Of a DNA stretch of 33,542 nucleotides, positions 8,748 through 16,433 are shown piece after piece. The stretch spans positions 1-33,542 of the forward strand of contig JAJYJX010000003.1 of assembly GCA_021789095.1 (NCBI GenBank), read 5' to 3'. The position numbers and the translations under genes are program-made. Within the stretch, counting starts at the first letter, position 1. Every line of letters starts with the position of its first letter. The notes beneath the pieces are model-generated. The model was not told where the DNA came from and did no database searches. It was given only the letters and a program-made list of their open reading frames with translations. This DNA is from a bacterium. Its GTDB lineage: Bacteria > JAMCPX01.

Positions 8748-8851
8748 AGTCCCTTTCTCCTTTGCCAACCTCATACTTATATATATTATAATTCATTAAA
8801 TGACTCAAACAAAGCCATTGGCCCAAATGAAAACGAAACACTCCATTCTTC

Positions 8852-9055
8852 GTCATTCCGTGCATAGACACAGAATTCAGTCTCTTTCTTCTGGATTCCG
8901 TATCAAGTACGGAATGACGGAAGAAGCCGTTCGTCATTCCTACCGGTGGGCATCTTCGAAGGTATGCTTGAACTGGAATCCAGCTTTTCTCTGTCATTCC
9001 GAACTTGTTCCGGAATCTCAGGTTTTTTTAGACCCTGAAACGAGTTCAGGGTGAC
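8852..9055. repeat. cluster of palindromic repeats
   Basis: Units near 8853-8918 (gtcattccgtgcatag..ctggattccgtatcaagtacggaatgac), 8933-8983 (gtcattcctaccggtgggcatcttcgaaggtatgcttgaactggaatccag) and 8993-9055 (gtcattccgaacttgttccggaatctcagg..ccctgaaacgagttcagggtgac). Confidence 0.85.
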
Positions 9056-9068
9056 AGAAATAACGCCA

Positions 9069-9102
9069 TAAAAAAAGCCCCGCCGAAGGCGGGGCTTTGA
9101 AC
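9069..9102. terminator. rho-independent terminator downstream of the pilin gene (potentially bidirectional)
   Basis: aaaaaaagccccgccgaaggcggggctttgaa; GC-rich stem with an A-run on the plus strand (U-run for minus-strand transcripts). Confidence 0.8.
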
Positions 9103-9127
9103 ATTCATATTCATCATTTTCAAACTG

Positions 9128-9712
9128 TTAGTTGTGATCAATAAAAAACGCTGTGTTTGATGCCTGGATTACGTTACCACCAACCTGTATTATAGTATCG
9201 CTACATCCACCCAATGCCCATGCAGTAAATGGTGCAGCGGTGTTTGTGATATATTGAATTCTACCAATTACAGCCCCTGGACAAGGTTGTCCGTTAGCTG
9301 GAACCACCGCAGGAAACCACGCAGCAATACTAACAGGGGGGTCGCTTGTTACTACTGCGGGTAAATCTGCCACCGCAGATGGTATACCAATTGGAGGCGC
9401 TGTAGGACAACGAGTTATAGCACCACTGTTGCTGTAATATCCAGGATTATATGGATCATTGGGGGGGGTGTTGTTTGGTAACCTGCAAGTATATTGCCCA
9501 TCAGTAGTAATATCTACAGGATATGTGCCTCCTGTACCTACCGCATAATCTTCAAGTGCAAGCTGGAATGTATGCATAGCACCTTTTACAGATGCCTCTC
9601 TTGCCCTTCTCTGCATTGCGATGAAGTTTGGGATGGCGATTGCCGCGAGTATACCGATGATCACAACGACGACCATCAACTCGATCAACGTAAAACCTTT
9701 TTGTCCTTTCAT
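9128..9712 (-). CDS. type IV pilin / prepilin-like protein
   Basis: 194 aa; MKGQKGFTLIELMVVVVIIGILAAIAIPNFIAMQRRAREASVKGAMHTFQLALEDYA, the class III (type IVa) prepilin signal; SD aaaaggaggaaaagttt upstream. Confidence 0.93.
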   Translation of the reverse strand: MKGQKGFTLIELMVVVVIIGILAAIAIPNFIAMQRRAREASVKGAMHTFQLALEDYAVGTGGTYPVDITTDGQYTCRLPNNTPPNDPYNPGYYSNSGAITRCPTAPPIGIPSAVADLPAVVTSDPPVSIAAWFPAVVPANGQPCPGAVIGRIQYITNTAAPFTAWALGGCSDTIIQVGGNVIQASNTAFFIDHN

Positions 9713-9749
9713 AAACTTTTCCTCCTTTTAATTTTATACCTGTTTATTA

Positions 9750-9765
9750 TGCATGGAATATGCCA
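9750..9765 (-). promoter_or_regulatory. sigma54-like -24/-12 promoter of the pilin gene
   Basis: Minus strand TGGCATATTCCATGCA against consensus TGGCACG-N4-TTGCW: GG and GC at the correct spacing, about 40 bp upstream of the ATG. Confidence 0.6.
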
Positions 9766-9903
9766 GTAGAATTGATGTTTAACATGCTGAAAAGCAATGT
9801 CTTTTTTTGAGAGAAAAAACCATGACTTGTTAAATGTCTGGGATTATGACAAAAAACGGCAGATAAAGAACTGGATTTTCCTGCATAAGGGCTGTGTCAT
9901 AAT

Positions 9904-9991
9904 GTCATTGCGAGGAGCGTAGAGACGAAGCAATCTCTAACCCATTGAAAAACAATAGATTGCCACGCTCCCTTCGGTCGCTCGCAATGAC
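9904..9991. repeat. palindromic repeat of the GTCATTGCGAGGAGCG family
   Basis: gtcattgcgaggagcgtagagacgaagcaatct..agattgccacgctcccttcggtcgctcgcaatgac; inverted arms around a central spacer. Confidence 0.85.
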
Positions 9992-10024
9992 AATAACCCG
10001 AGTTTTCAACAGCCTGAAAAAAAA

Positions 10025-11203
10025 TTAACTTAATAGGTTCCTTACCCATTCAGAGAATTTAAACCATGGAATTGCCATATTATTGTATGGCAGTTTTATT
10101 GTTTCATTTACTCTGCATACAAGAACACCTTCCTTTGCAGCATCTTTACCTGCAAGCACCTTAAATTTTTCCAATGATTTTAAGTGTCCTTCTAATGGTG
10201 TTGAAGTCAGCTTTATTTCTATAGGACAGAGCTTTTCTCCAATTTGAATAATCAGATCGACTTCGAGTCCATCATGTGATCTCCAAAAAAATATGTCTCT
10301 TCGCCGCTCTAACATAGTAAACAGCTTAACTGTTTCGTTTATAATTAACTCTTCAAATAAACTACCCGCCATAGCACCAGATATTGCAGCATCCGCATCA
10401 GGCTGACGGGTAAGCTCACATACTATTGCGGGGTCCAAGAAATAGAGTTTCGGTGATTTTATTAATCTTTTCCCGTAATTTTTATAATAGGGCTGAAGAA
10501 AAAAGCAAAGATACGATGCTTCTAAAATACTTGCCCATGATTTAATGGTAGGAACAGAGACTCCGCATTTCTTTGACAATTGGGATGCATTAAAAACCTG
10601 TCCATTGTAAGTTGCACATAAGCCAAGAAACGTCTCAAATGCGTGCAGGTCTTTTATATTTAGCAATTGTCTTACATCCCTCTCAATATATGTTTGTATA
10701 TAAGAGCGTATCCATAAATCCCTTTTTGCAGGGTAAATACAGGGTTCGGGGAAAAAGCTATTCCATATTGCATCTTTAATGTTCTGCTTTTTGTATTCAA
10801 GTATACTGAATGGTAATAGTTCAAAGATCGCAATCCGCCCGGCAAGGGATTCCGTAATATTCTTCATGAGGCTGAACTGTTGGGAACCGGTAAAAAGCCA
10901 TTTTCCCATCTTGTTCCTGTTGCGATCTATGCGAATTTTTATATAAGAAAACATCTCCGGCACATATTGAATCTCGTCAAGGATTACCGCCTTGTCCTCA
11001 AAACGATCGAGAAATCCATTAGGGTCTGATTGAGCAAAATTTCTTTCTATCGGGTCCTCCATGTTAACATATTGATAACTTTTACCGAACTCATGCAAAA
11101 GGAAGGTTGTTTTACCGGATTGTCTTGGTCCGGTAACAAGTACAGCAGGAAACATGGATAGTGCTTTTTGTAATTCCCTTTTGATCAGCCTTTTTATATA
11201 CAT
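10025..11203 (-). CDS. AAA-family ATPase with DUF4143-like C-terminal domain
   Basis: 392 aa; VTGPRQSGKTTFLLHEFG (Walker A), AVILDEIQYVPEMFSYIKIRID (Walker B), LFTGSQQFSLMKNITESLAGR; C-terminal nuclease-like EVDLIIQIGEKLCPIEIKLT. Confidence 0.9.
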   Translation of the reverse strand: MYIKRLIKRELQKALSMFPAVLVTGPRQSGKTTFLLHEFGKSYQYVNMEDPIERNFAQSDPNGFLDRFEDKAVILDEIQYVPEMFSYIKIRIDRNRNKMGKWLFTGSQQFSLMKNITESLAGRIAIFELLPFSILEYKKQNIKDAIWNSFFPEPCIYPAKRDLWIRSYIQTYIERDVRQLLNIKDLHAFETFLGLCATYNGQVFNASQLSKKCGVSVPTIKSWASILEASYLCFFLQPYYKNYGKRLIKSPKLYFLDPAIVCELTRQPDADAAISGAMAGSLFEELIINETVKLFTMLERRRDIFFWRSHDGLEVDLIIQIGEKLCPIEIKLTSTPLEGHLKSLEKFKVLAGKDAAKEGVLVCRVNETIKLPYNNMAIPWFKFSEWVRNLLS

Positions 11204-11339
11204 AAGCCTATTTTAAAGTAGAACTTTAAATTTGTCAACCTTAGTATTAACCTCCTTATTCCCCCTTGTTAGGGAGGAGATAAAGACATGGATTCCCCCG
11301 CATCAAGAGGCTATCCGATAATCTACCAAACCCAACGTT

Positions 11340-11430
11340 GTCATTCTGAATGGAGCGAAGCGGAATGAAGAATCTCATAAATTCAGTAAGATGTATTCTT
11401 TAGATTCTTCGGCTACACCCCAGAATGACA
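11340..11430. repeat. palindromic repeat of the GTCATTCTGAATGGAGCGAAG family
   Basis: gtcattctgaatggagcgaagcggaatgaagaatct..agattcttcggctacaccccagaatgaca. Confidence 0.8.
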
Positions 11431-11543
11431 TTGTCGGACGGCCTGTCAAGTGCGGAACAGGCTCCGCCATCCCTCGATACTGGTAGGATACTGGTAGATT
11501 GCTTCGCTATTGCTCGCAATGATAATAAAGTATGATGGGTATA

Positions 11544-11954
11544 TCAATTATGATCGCAGAATATGCTGCCATTATACATTATCCAGTTGCCGCCGGAGTT
11601 TATAGTATTACTCTGTCCTGCCATTGCCCATTGAGTGTTAGCGGGGCTATTGCCATCATCGGTTAAATACAATATCTGACCCGGCATAATCGCGGCACCT
11701 GCCCATGTAGCGCATTTGGTAAGTGGAGTTGGATCTGCTACAGGAGAAAAATCAGCGGGCTTGCATATATCTCCGCCAGTATATAGAGGGAAATTATACC
11801 TGAGGCCGCAATATGGATCATTTGGCGGAGTGCCTCCTATAAATTGTTTCAGGAAAATAGAATTGTTCCGAATATCACCCGAAGCTAGTGCAGGGGGATA
11901 GGAACCGCTTGTAAAAGTAGCGTAGCATTGTAAAGCAAGCTGGATTGAATGCAT
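11544..11954 (-). pseudogene. N-terminally truncated pilin-like ORF (paralogue of 9128-9712)
   Basis: MHSIQLALQCYATFTSGSYPP..GGTPPNDPYCG..NGSIFCDHN parallels pilin MHTFQLALEDYAVGTGGTYPV..NTPPNDPYNPG..TAFFIDHN. The frame upstream (CISIDYLKASIKAS-M) has no GFTLIEL helix. Confidence 0.75.
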
Positions 11955-12061
11955 GGATGCTTTTATAGATGCTTTAAGGTAATCTATTGATATACAATTG
12001 ATTTTTTGATTGCAGTATGCAGAGAGACGTAAATTGCTGTAATATGGACAAATAACGGAGG

Positions 12062-12175
12062 TTATTTCTTCTTCTTTTTTATCTGGACTTTGCTGGCTTG
12101 TATCCGTTGTTTATCCCGTGTCTTTGCCTGTGTATTTTTGATAATAAGGGTTTTGGGCAGATTTTTAAATCGCAT
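12062..12175 (-). CDS. small Lys/Arg-rich ORF A (37 aa), unknown function
   Basis: GGAG-TAAAT-ATG gives MRFKNLPKTLIIKNTQAKTRDKQRIQASKVQIKKKKK*; shares MRFxNLPKxL with ORF B. Confidence 0.6.
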   Translation of the reverse strand: MRFKNLPKTLIIKNTQAKTRDKQRIQASKVQIKKKKK

Positions 12176-12227
12176 ATTTACTCCTTTATAAAATAAATTC
12201 AATATTCAATATTTAACATTCAAGGGT

Positions 12228-12447
12228 TATCCCGAAAAATGCAATAAGGAAGTTTGCTCATTCGCTCACCCCTGCGATCCACCTAAGACATGTAAGTTTT
12301 TTGTCATAAAGGATGTTAAAGTCCTCTGTAAGTTTATATGCAGTCACCTTTCGCATTGTTTTACTGATATTCGAAGAATACCTTTGTTTGACGCAGCTTA
12401 TCGCTCATTGCTCAAACTTCCTTATTTCCAAATGCATTTTTCGGGTT
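12228..12447. repeat. ~220-bp cassette bounded by imperfect inverted repeats
   Basis: Left tatcccgaaaaatgcaataaggaagtttg (12228-12256); right caaacttccttatttccaaatgcatttttcgggtta (12413-12448). Confidence 0.7.
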
Positions 12448-12583
12448 AAGCCTGTTTTAACAGGAGTCTTTTAAGGTGTTTTTTGTGTTCGAGCTTTTTT
12501 GTTCTTTCTATTTTGTACTTGTTGTGGGTCTGGGCAATCGCTATCCTGTTGACCAGTATTTTGGGAAGATTCATAAATCTCAT
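12446..12583 (-). CDS. small Lys/Arg-rich ORF B (45 aa), unknown function, paralogue of ORF A
   Basis: AAAGGAGGTATTT-ATG gives MRFMNLPKILVNRIAIAQTHNKYKIERTKKLEHKKHLKRLLLKQA*; strong SD. A TATAAT lies at 12635-12640 on the minus strand. Confidence 0.62.
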   Translation of the reverse strand: MRFMNLPKILVNRIAIAQTHNKYKIERTKKLEHKKHLKRLLLKQA

Positions 12584-12746
12584 AAATACCTCCTTTCAAC
12601 CCTCAAAAGGATTGAGTATGAGATTTTTCCTTTTATTATAATAATACTAAAGCATAGAAAGTAAACCCCGTTGGAAAGCTTGCAACAGTCGCGAACTGCC
12701 CTGTACCAAAAGCGCAGGGCGTCATGTAAGCCGAAAACACCGGGTC

Positions 12747-12816
12747 GTCATTCCGTGCTTGATACGGAATCCAGCGGCTTTCAAAATTACTAGATTCCCG
12801 CTTTCGCGGGAATGAC
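12747..12816. repeat. double-hairpin palindromic repeat
   Basis: gtcattccgtgcttgatacggaatccag..ctagattcccgctttcgcgggaatgac. Confidence 0.9.
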
Positions 12817-12941
12817 AATTATAAAAATTTGCCGATTCATCCCTGTACCAAGAGCGCAGGAAGTTCTTGGCTGTCATTCAGTTTCAAGCTCGTCTATCTT
12901 CTTCGGGATTATCCTTTATGCAGGTAAAACCGAAAGACTTT

Positions 12942-13583
12942 TTAACGGAGTAAAATAAATGAAAGCACGTTGCTGAGCCAGTGGAACAGCACTGCGCCGG
13001 ATATGTTGTCGTCTTTTTCCCTGAGCCAGCTGAAAACAAGGCCCGGGAAGAACATAGCCAGCCTTGAGATGTCCTGTATGACGATAAGATGACCGGCCGC
13101 GAACAACACATTTACCATAAGAAAAGAAAACCCTATTCTGGCACCGAATACGTTTACCTTTTTCTTGTCACACTGCCTTAGCTCTGACTGCAGGTAACCC
13201 CTGTAAAATACCTCCTCTGGTATGGCAACCATGAGCAGGTCGTTCAATGCAAATATAAGTATATGCATTGGTAAAATTGAAAATGACAGAGTCTTTATAC
13301 CGTAGAAATGCCTCATATAGATATAAAAACCAATGGCATATAAAGGGAAAATAAGGAAGGACAAAAGCAAAGCCCTTGCAATGGATTTTAGTAAACCTTT
13401 CTTGCTTATACCGTAGAAAGCCGGCTGCTGCTTTTTTATAAATAAGAATATCACAGGTACATACAGAAATAATACAGCAATAATAACGCCGAGGTAAGGC
13501 TTAAACAAGGCCAGCTTGTTTGCCGCAAATATGGCAAGCAATGCAACGGCGTAGATTATGTATGGTGTTTTACAATGTTTCAT
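12942..13583 (-). CDS. CPBP family intramembrane metalloprotease (Abi/CAAX protease-like)
   Basis: 213 aa; multi-TM with IPEEVFYRGYLQSELR, LFAAGHL and LFHWLSNVL motifs. Confidence 0.88.
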   Translation of the reverse strand: MKHCKTPYIIYAVALLAIFAANKLALFKPYLGVIIAVLFLYVPVIFLFIKKQQPAFYGISKKGLLKSIARALLLSFLIFPLYAIGFYIYMRHFYGIKTLSFSILPMHILIFALNDLLMVAIPEEVFYRGYLQSELRQCDKKKVNVFGARIGFSFLMVNVLFAAGHLIVIQDISRLAMFFPGLVFSWLREKDDNISGAVLFHWLSNVLSFILLR

Positions 13584-13646
13584 TTAGTTTTATATTAAAT
13601 CTCCGTATCTTACTTTTATAGTTCCCTGCTTTTGCAGGGACGACGT

Positions 13647-13695
13647 CTGGATTCCCGCTCCCCGTTGTCACGAGGGCAAGTTTCGCGGGAATGAC
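13647..13695. repeat. palindromic repeat with loop insertion
   Basis: ctggattcccgct-ccccgttgtcacgagggcaag-tttcgcgggaatgacg: 21 nt inserted at the hairpin tip. Confidence 0.75.
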
Positions 13696-13710
13696 GGAGA
13701 AAGGTATTTA

Positions 13711-16305
13711 TTATTTCTTATCCATATCCTCTTTCAGCTTAATCAGAAATTGCAGCGCATCTAACGGCGTCATATTCTCGGGATTAATCGTCCTTAACAT
13801 GTCAAACACCTTTGCATCGTTTGCTTTAAACAATGCGTACTGCACTGTATGCGATTCAGCACCTTCAGCGAGTCTCGGCAGGCCGAGACTGTCTATTTCC
13901 CCGTCCTGCAGCCTTTTTAATAATTTCTGTGCAAGGGCGACAACATCCTTCGGCAGGCCTGCCATCTTTGCAACCTCAATACCGAAGCTCTCGCTTGACC
14001 CGCCGTCAATGAGCTTTCTTACAAAGATAAGCTTGCCCTGCCACTGTTTTACAGGTATGGACTGGTTTATTGCTTTCGGGTGACTCTGCCCGAATTCGAT
14101 CAGTTCATGGTAGTGCGTCGCGAACAGGGTTTTTGCCCCGATATTATTTGCTATGTAATCAAGCACAGACCATGCAATGCTTATGCCGTCGTACGTGCTT
14201 GTGCCCCTGCCTATCTCGTCAAGGATAATCAGGCTTTTGTTTGTAGCGTTGCTGAGTATGTTTGCCGTTTCTGTCATCTCAACCATAAATGTGCTCTGTC
14301 CCCTTGCAAGATGGTCTGATGCCCCGACCCTTGCAAAGATCCTGTCCACAATGCCGAGTCTTGCCTGTTTTGCAGGAACAAAACACCCGATCTGTGCCAT
14401 AAGCACAATCAAAGCAGACTGTCTTATGATTGTTGATTTGCCGGACATATTCGGGCCTGTTATTATGATGACCTGCCTGTCAGCGCAGTTCAAGGTAATA
14501 TCATTCGGTATAAAGGCCGTGTCCTTCAGGTGCTGCTCTAAAACAGGGTGCCTTGCGTCCTTCAGATCTATTACATCGCCGTCATCCATAACCGGCTTTG
14601 TATATTTGTTTCTGACGGCAATCTCCGAAAAGTTTGACAGCACATCGATGGCTGCTATGGCTGAGGCTGTTTTGAGAATGCGTGACGCATTTTTAGAGAT
14701 GGTTTCATTTAATGTTCTCAGGTAACTGTCTTCGAGCTGTTTTATCTCCGCCTCTGCACCAAGCAGTCTGGATTCCATCTCCTTGAGCTTTGGCGTTATA
14801 AACCTTTCTCCGCTGGCAACGGTCTGCTTCCTTATATAATCGTCAGGCACAAGGCGTAGGTTAGGCCTTGTAACATCTATATAATATCCGAAAACGCTGG
14901 AGTATCCTACCTTGAGCGAGCTTATGCCTGTCCTTGCACGCTCTTCCTGTTCAAGGCGCTTGAGCCACCCCTTTGTATCCTTTACAAGCCCCTTTAATTC
15001 ATCGAGCTGTGTATGAATGCCCTTCTTTATGAACCAGCCGTGCTCTGTCTGTTCATCGGTTAGATCTATTGTATTGTTTATAACAATCTTAATATCGGAA
15101 AGTTCATCTATGGCCCCATATAACCTCAAAAGCAGCGGAACTTTTTTTTCGATCATATGCCTTATGTCTTTTATCGCGTCCATAGACAAGGTAAACCTCT
15201 GAAGGGATTGAGGCGTTAATGTCATGTTATGTGCCTTTGCAACGCTGCGCTCGATATCGCCTATATCCTTCAGCCTGTTCCTGAGCTCTGCCCTTGCAAC
15301 TGGCTCATTAAAGAAATACTCCACAACAGTATGGCGTTCCAATATTTCATTTGTAGAAACGGATGGGAACCTCAAATAATTGCGAAGCATCCTTGACCCC
15401 ATGGGTGTTATTGTTTTGTCCATTACACCGATAAGACTTATCTTTTCAGAGGCGTCTATAATAGAGTTGAACAGCTCAAGGTTGCGTATGGTTGCATTGT
15501 CCATATAAAGATAGGACGAGGGCAGGACATTTCTTATTATTATGTTGCTTATGGGTGTTTTTGTGTCTTCAAGATAGCGGAACAAGGCGGATACAACCGA
15601 TAAAAGTATTGCATTATCATGTGCACCTGCGCCTGTGAGCTGATCGCCCCATAGTGCCGTGACCCTGTCCTTTATGGTGTCCCATTCGAAATACTGCTCG
15701 GGCACAGGGGTGAGTATAAACGGGACCTCTGCCCCGAACAGGCTGATAACCATAGAAGGCAATGATTTGTCTTTGTAGATCAATTCTTTTGGCATAAGCT
15801 TTTTTATCTCGGAGAACACCTGGTCAGGATCAGCGGTTGACAGCAAAAATAGCTCAGATGTGGATGGTTCAAAGAACGCTATTCCATAACCGTTTTGTGT
15901 ATAAGCAAGTGCTGATATGTAATTTGTCTGGTGCGATTCGAGCATGTCCGGATCATAGATAAGTCCCGGCGTTGCAACCCTTATAACGTCCCTTTTTACA
16001 ATGCCCTTTGCCTTTGCAGGGTCCTCTAACTGCTCGCATATTGCAACCTTGAAACCTGAATCCAAAAGCTTTTTTATATAAGGTACTGCTGCATGATAGG
16101 GCACGCCACACATGGGCACGGGGTCTGCAACGTCCTTGTGCCTGGATGTCAGGGTGAGGTCGAGTATAGGCGCAACCGTTACCGCGTCTTCGAAGAACAT
16201 CTCGTAGAAGTCGCCGAGCCTGTAAAAAAGTATTGCGTCTTTGTATTTCGATTTTATTTCAAGGTACTGCTGGATTAAAGGGGTAGGGGACTTGGGCATG
16301 GCCAT
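13711..16305 (-). CDS. mutS: DNA mismatch repair protein MutS
   Basis: Full-length; N-terminal TPLIQQYLEIKSKYKDAILFYRLGDFYEMFFEDA; Walker A TGPNMSGKSTIIRQ; LDEIGRGTSTYDG; FATHYHEL. The ATG at 16305 is preferred over the upstream TTG. Confidence 0.97.
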   Translation of the reverse strand: MAMPKSPTPLIQQYLEIKSKYKDAILFYRLGDFYEMFFEDAVTVAPILDLTLTSRHKDVADPVPMCGVPYHAAVPYIKKLLDSGFKVAICEQLEDPAKAKGIVKRDVIRVATPGLIYDPDMLESHQTNYISALAYTQNGYGIAFFEPSTSELFLLSTADPDQVFSEIKKLMPKELIYKDKSLPSMVISLFGAEVPFILTPVPEQYFEWDTIKDRVTALWGDQLTGAGAHDNAILLSVVSALFRYLEDTKTPISNIIIRNVLPSSYLYMDNATIRNLELFNSIIDASEKISLIGVMDKTITPMGSRMLRNYLRFPSVSTNEILERHTVVEYFFNEPVARAELRNRLKDIGDIERSVAKAHNMTLTPQSLQRFTLSMDAIKDIRHMIEKKVPLLLRLYGAIDELSDIKIVINNTIDLTDEQTEHGWFIKKGIHTQLDELKGLVKDTKGWLKRLEQEERARTGISSLKVGYSSVFGYYIDVTRPNLRLVPDDYIRKQTVASGERFITPKLKEMESRLLGAEAEIKQLEDSYLRTLNETISKNASRILKTASAIAAIDVLSNFSEIAVRNKYTKPVMDDGDVIDLKDARHPVLEQHLKDTAFIPNDITLNCADRQVIIITGPNMSGKSTIIRQSALIVLMAQIGCFVPAKQARLGIVDRIFARVGASDHLARGQSTFMVEMTETANILSNATNKSLIILDEIGRGTSTYDGISIAWSVLDYIANNIGAKTLFATHYHELIEFGQSHPKAINQSIPVKQWQGKLIFVRKLIDGGSSESFGIEVAKMAGLPKDVVALAQKLLKRLQDGEIDSLGLPRLAEGAESHTVQYALFKANDAKVFDMLRTINPENMTPLDALQFLIKLKEDMDKK

Positions 16306-16341
16306 CAAAGCGCTCTGTTATTCCGATCCACTCTTTATTCC

Positions 16342-16407
16342 GTCATTCCGCACTTGATGCGGAATCCAGGTTTTTGTCTTCTGGATTCCCGTTTTCACGG
16401 GAATGAC
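16342..16407. repeat. double-hairpin palindromic repeat
   Basis: gtcattccgcacttgatgcggaatccag..ctggattcccgttttcacgggaatgac. Confidence 0.9.
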
Positions 16408-16433
16408 AACAGAGGGAATGTTATTTATTGCAG

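Noticed and set aside
8737-8997. 86-aa ORF MTEKSWIPVQAYLRRCPPVGMTNGFFRHSVLDTESRRKR..
   Set aside because: Most of it is translated palindromic repeat (the common spurious WIPxxAxxxGMT / SVLDTESR pattern).
9904-9991. Possible small structured RNA or tRNA-like gene
   Set aside because: The arms are a simple inverted repeat of a dispersed family; no tRNA cloverleaf features or CCA-adjacent acceptor were seen.
11462-11500. Short tandem atactggtag-g-atactggtag
   Set aside because: Only two imperfect 10-nt units next to degraded repeat sequence; no supported function.
14177-14725. 182-aa ORF antisense to mutS
   Set aside because: Overlaps the conserved MutS ATPase region on the other strand; no supporting motif.
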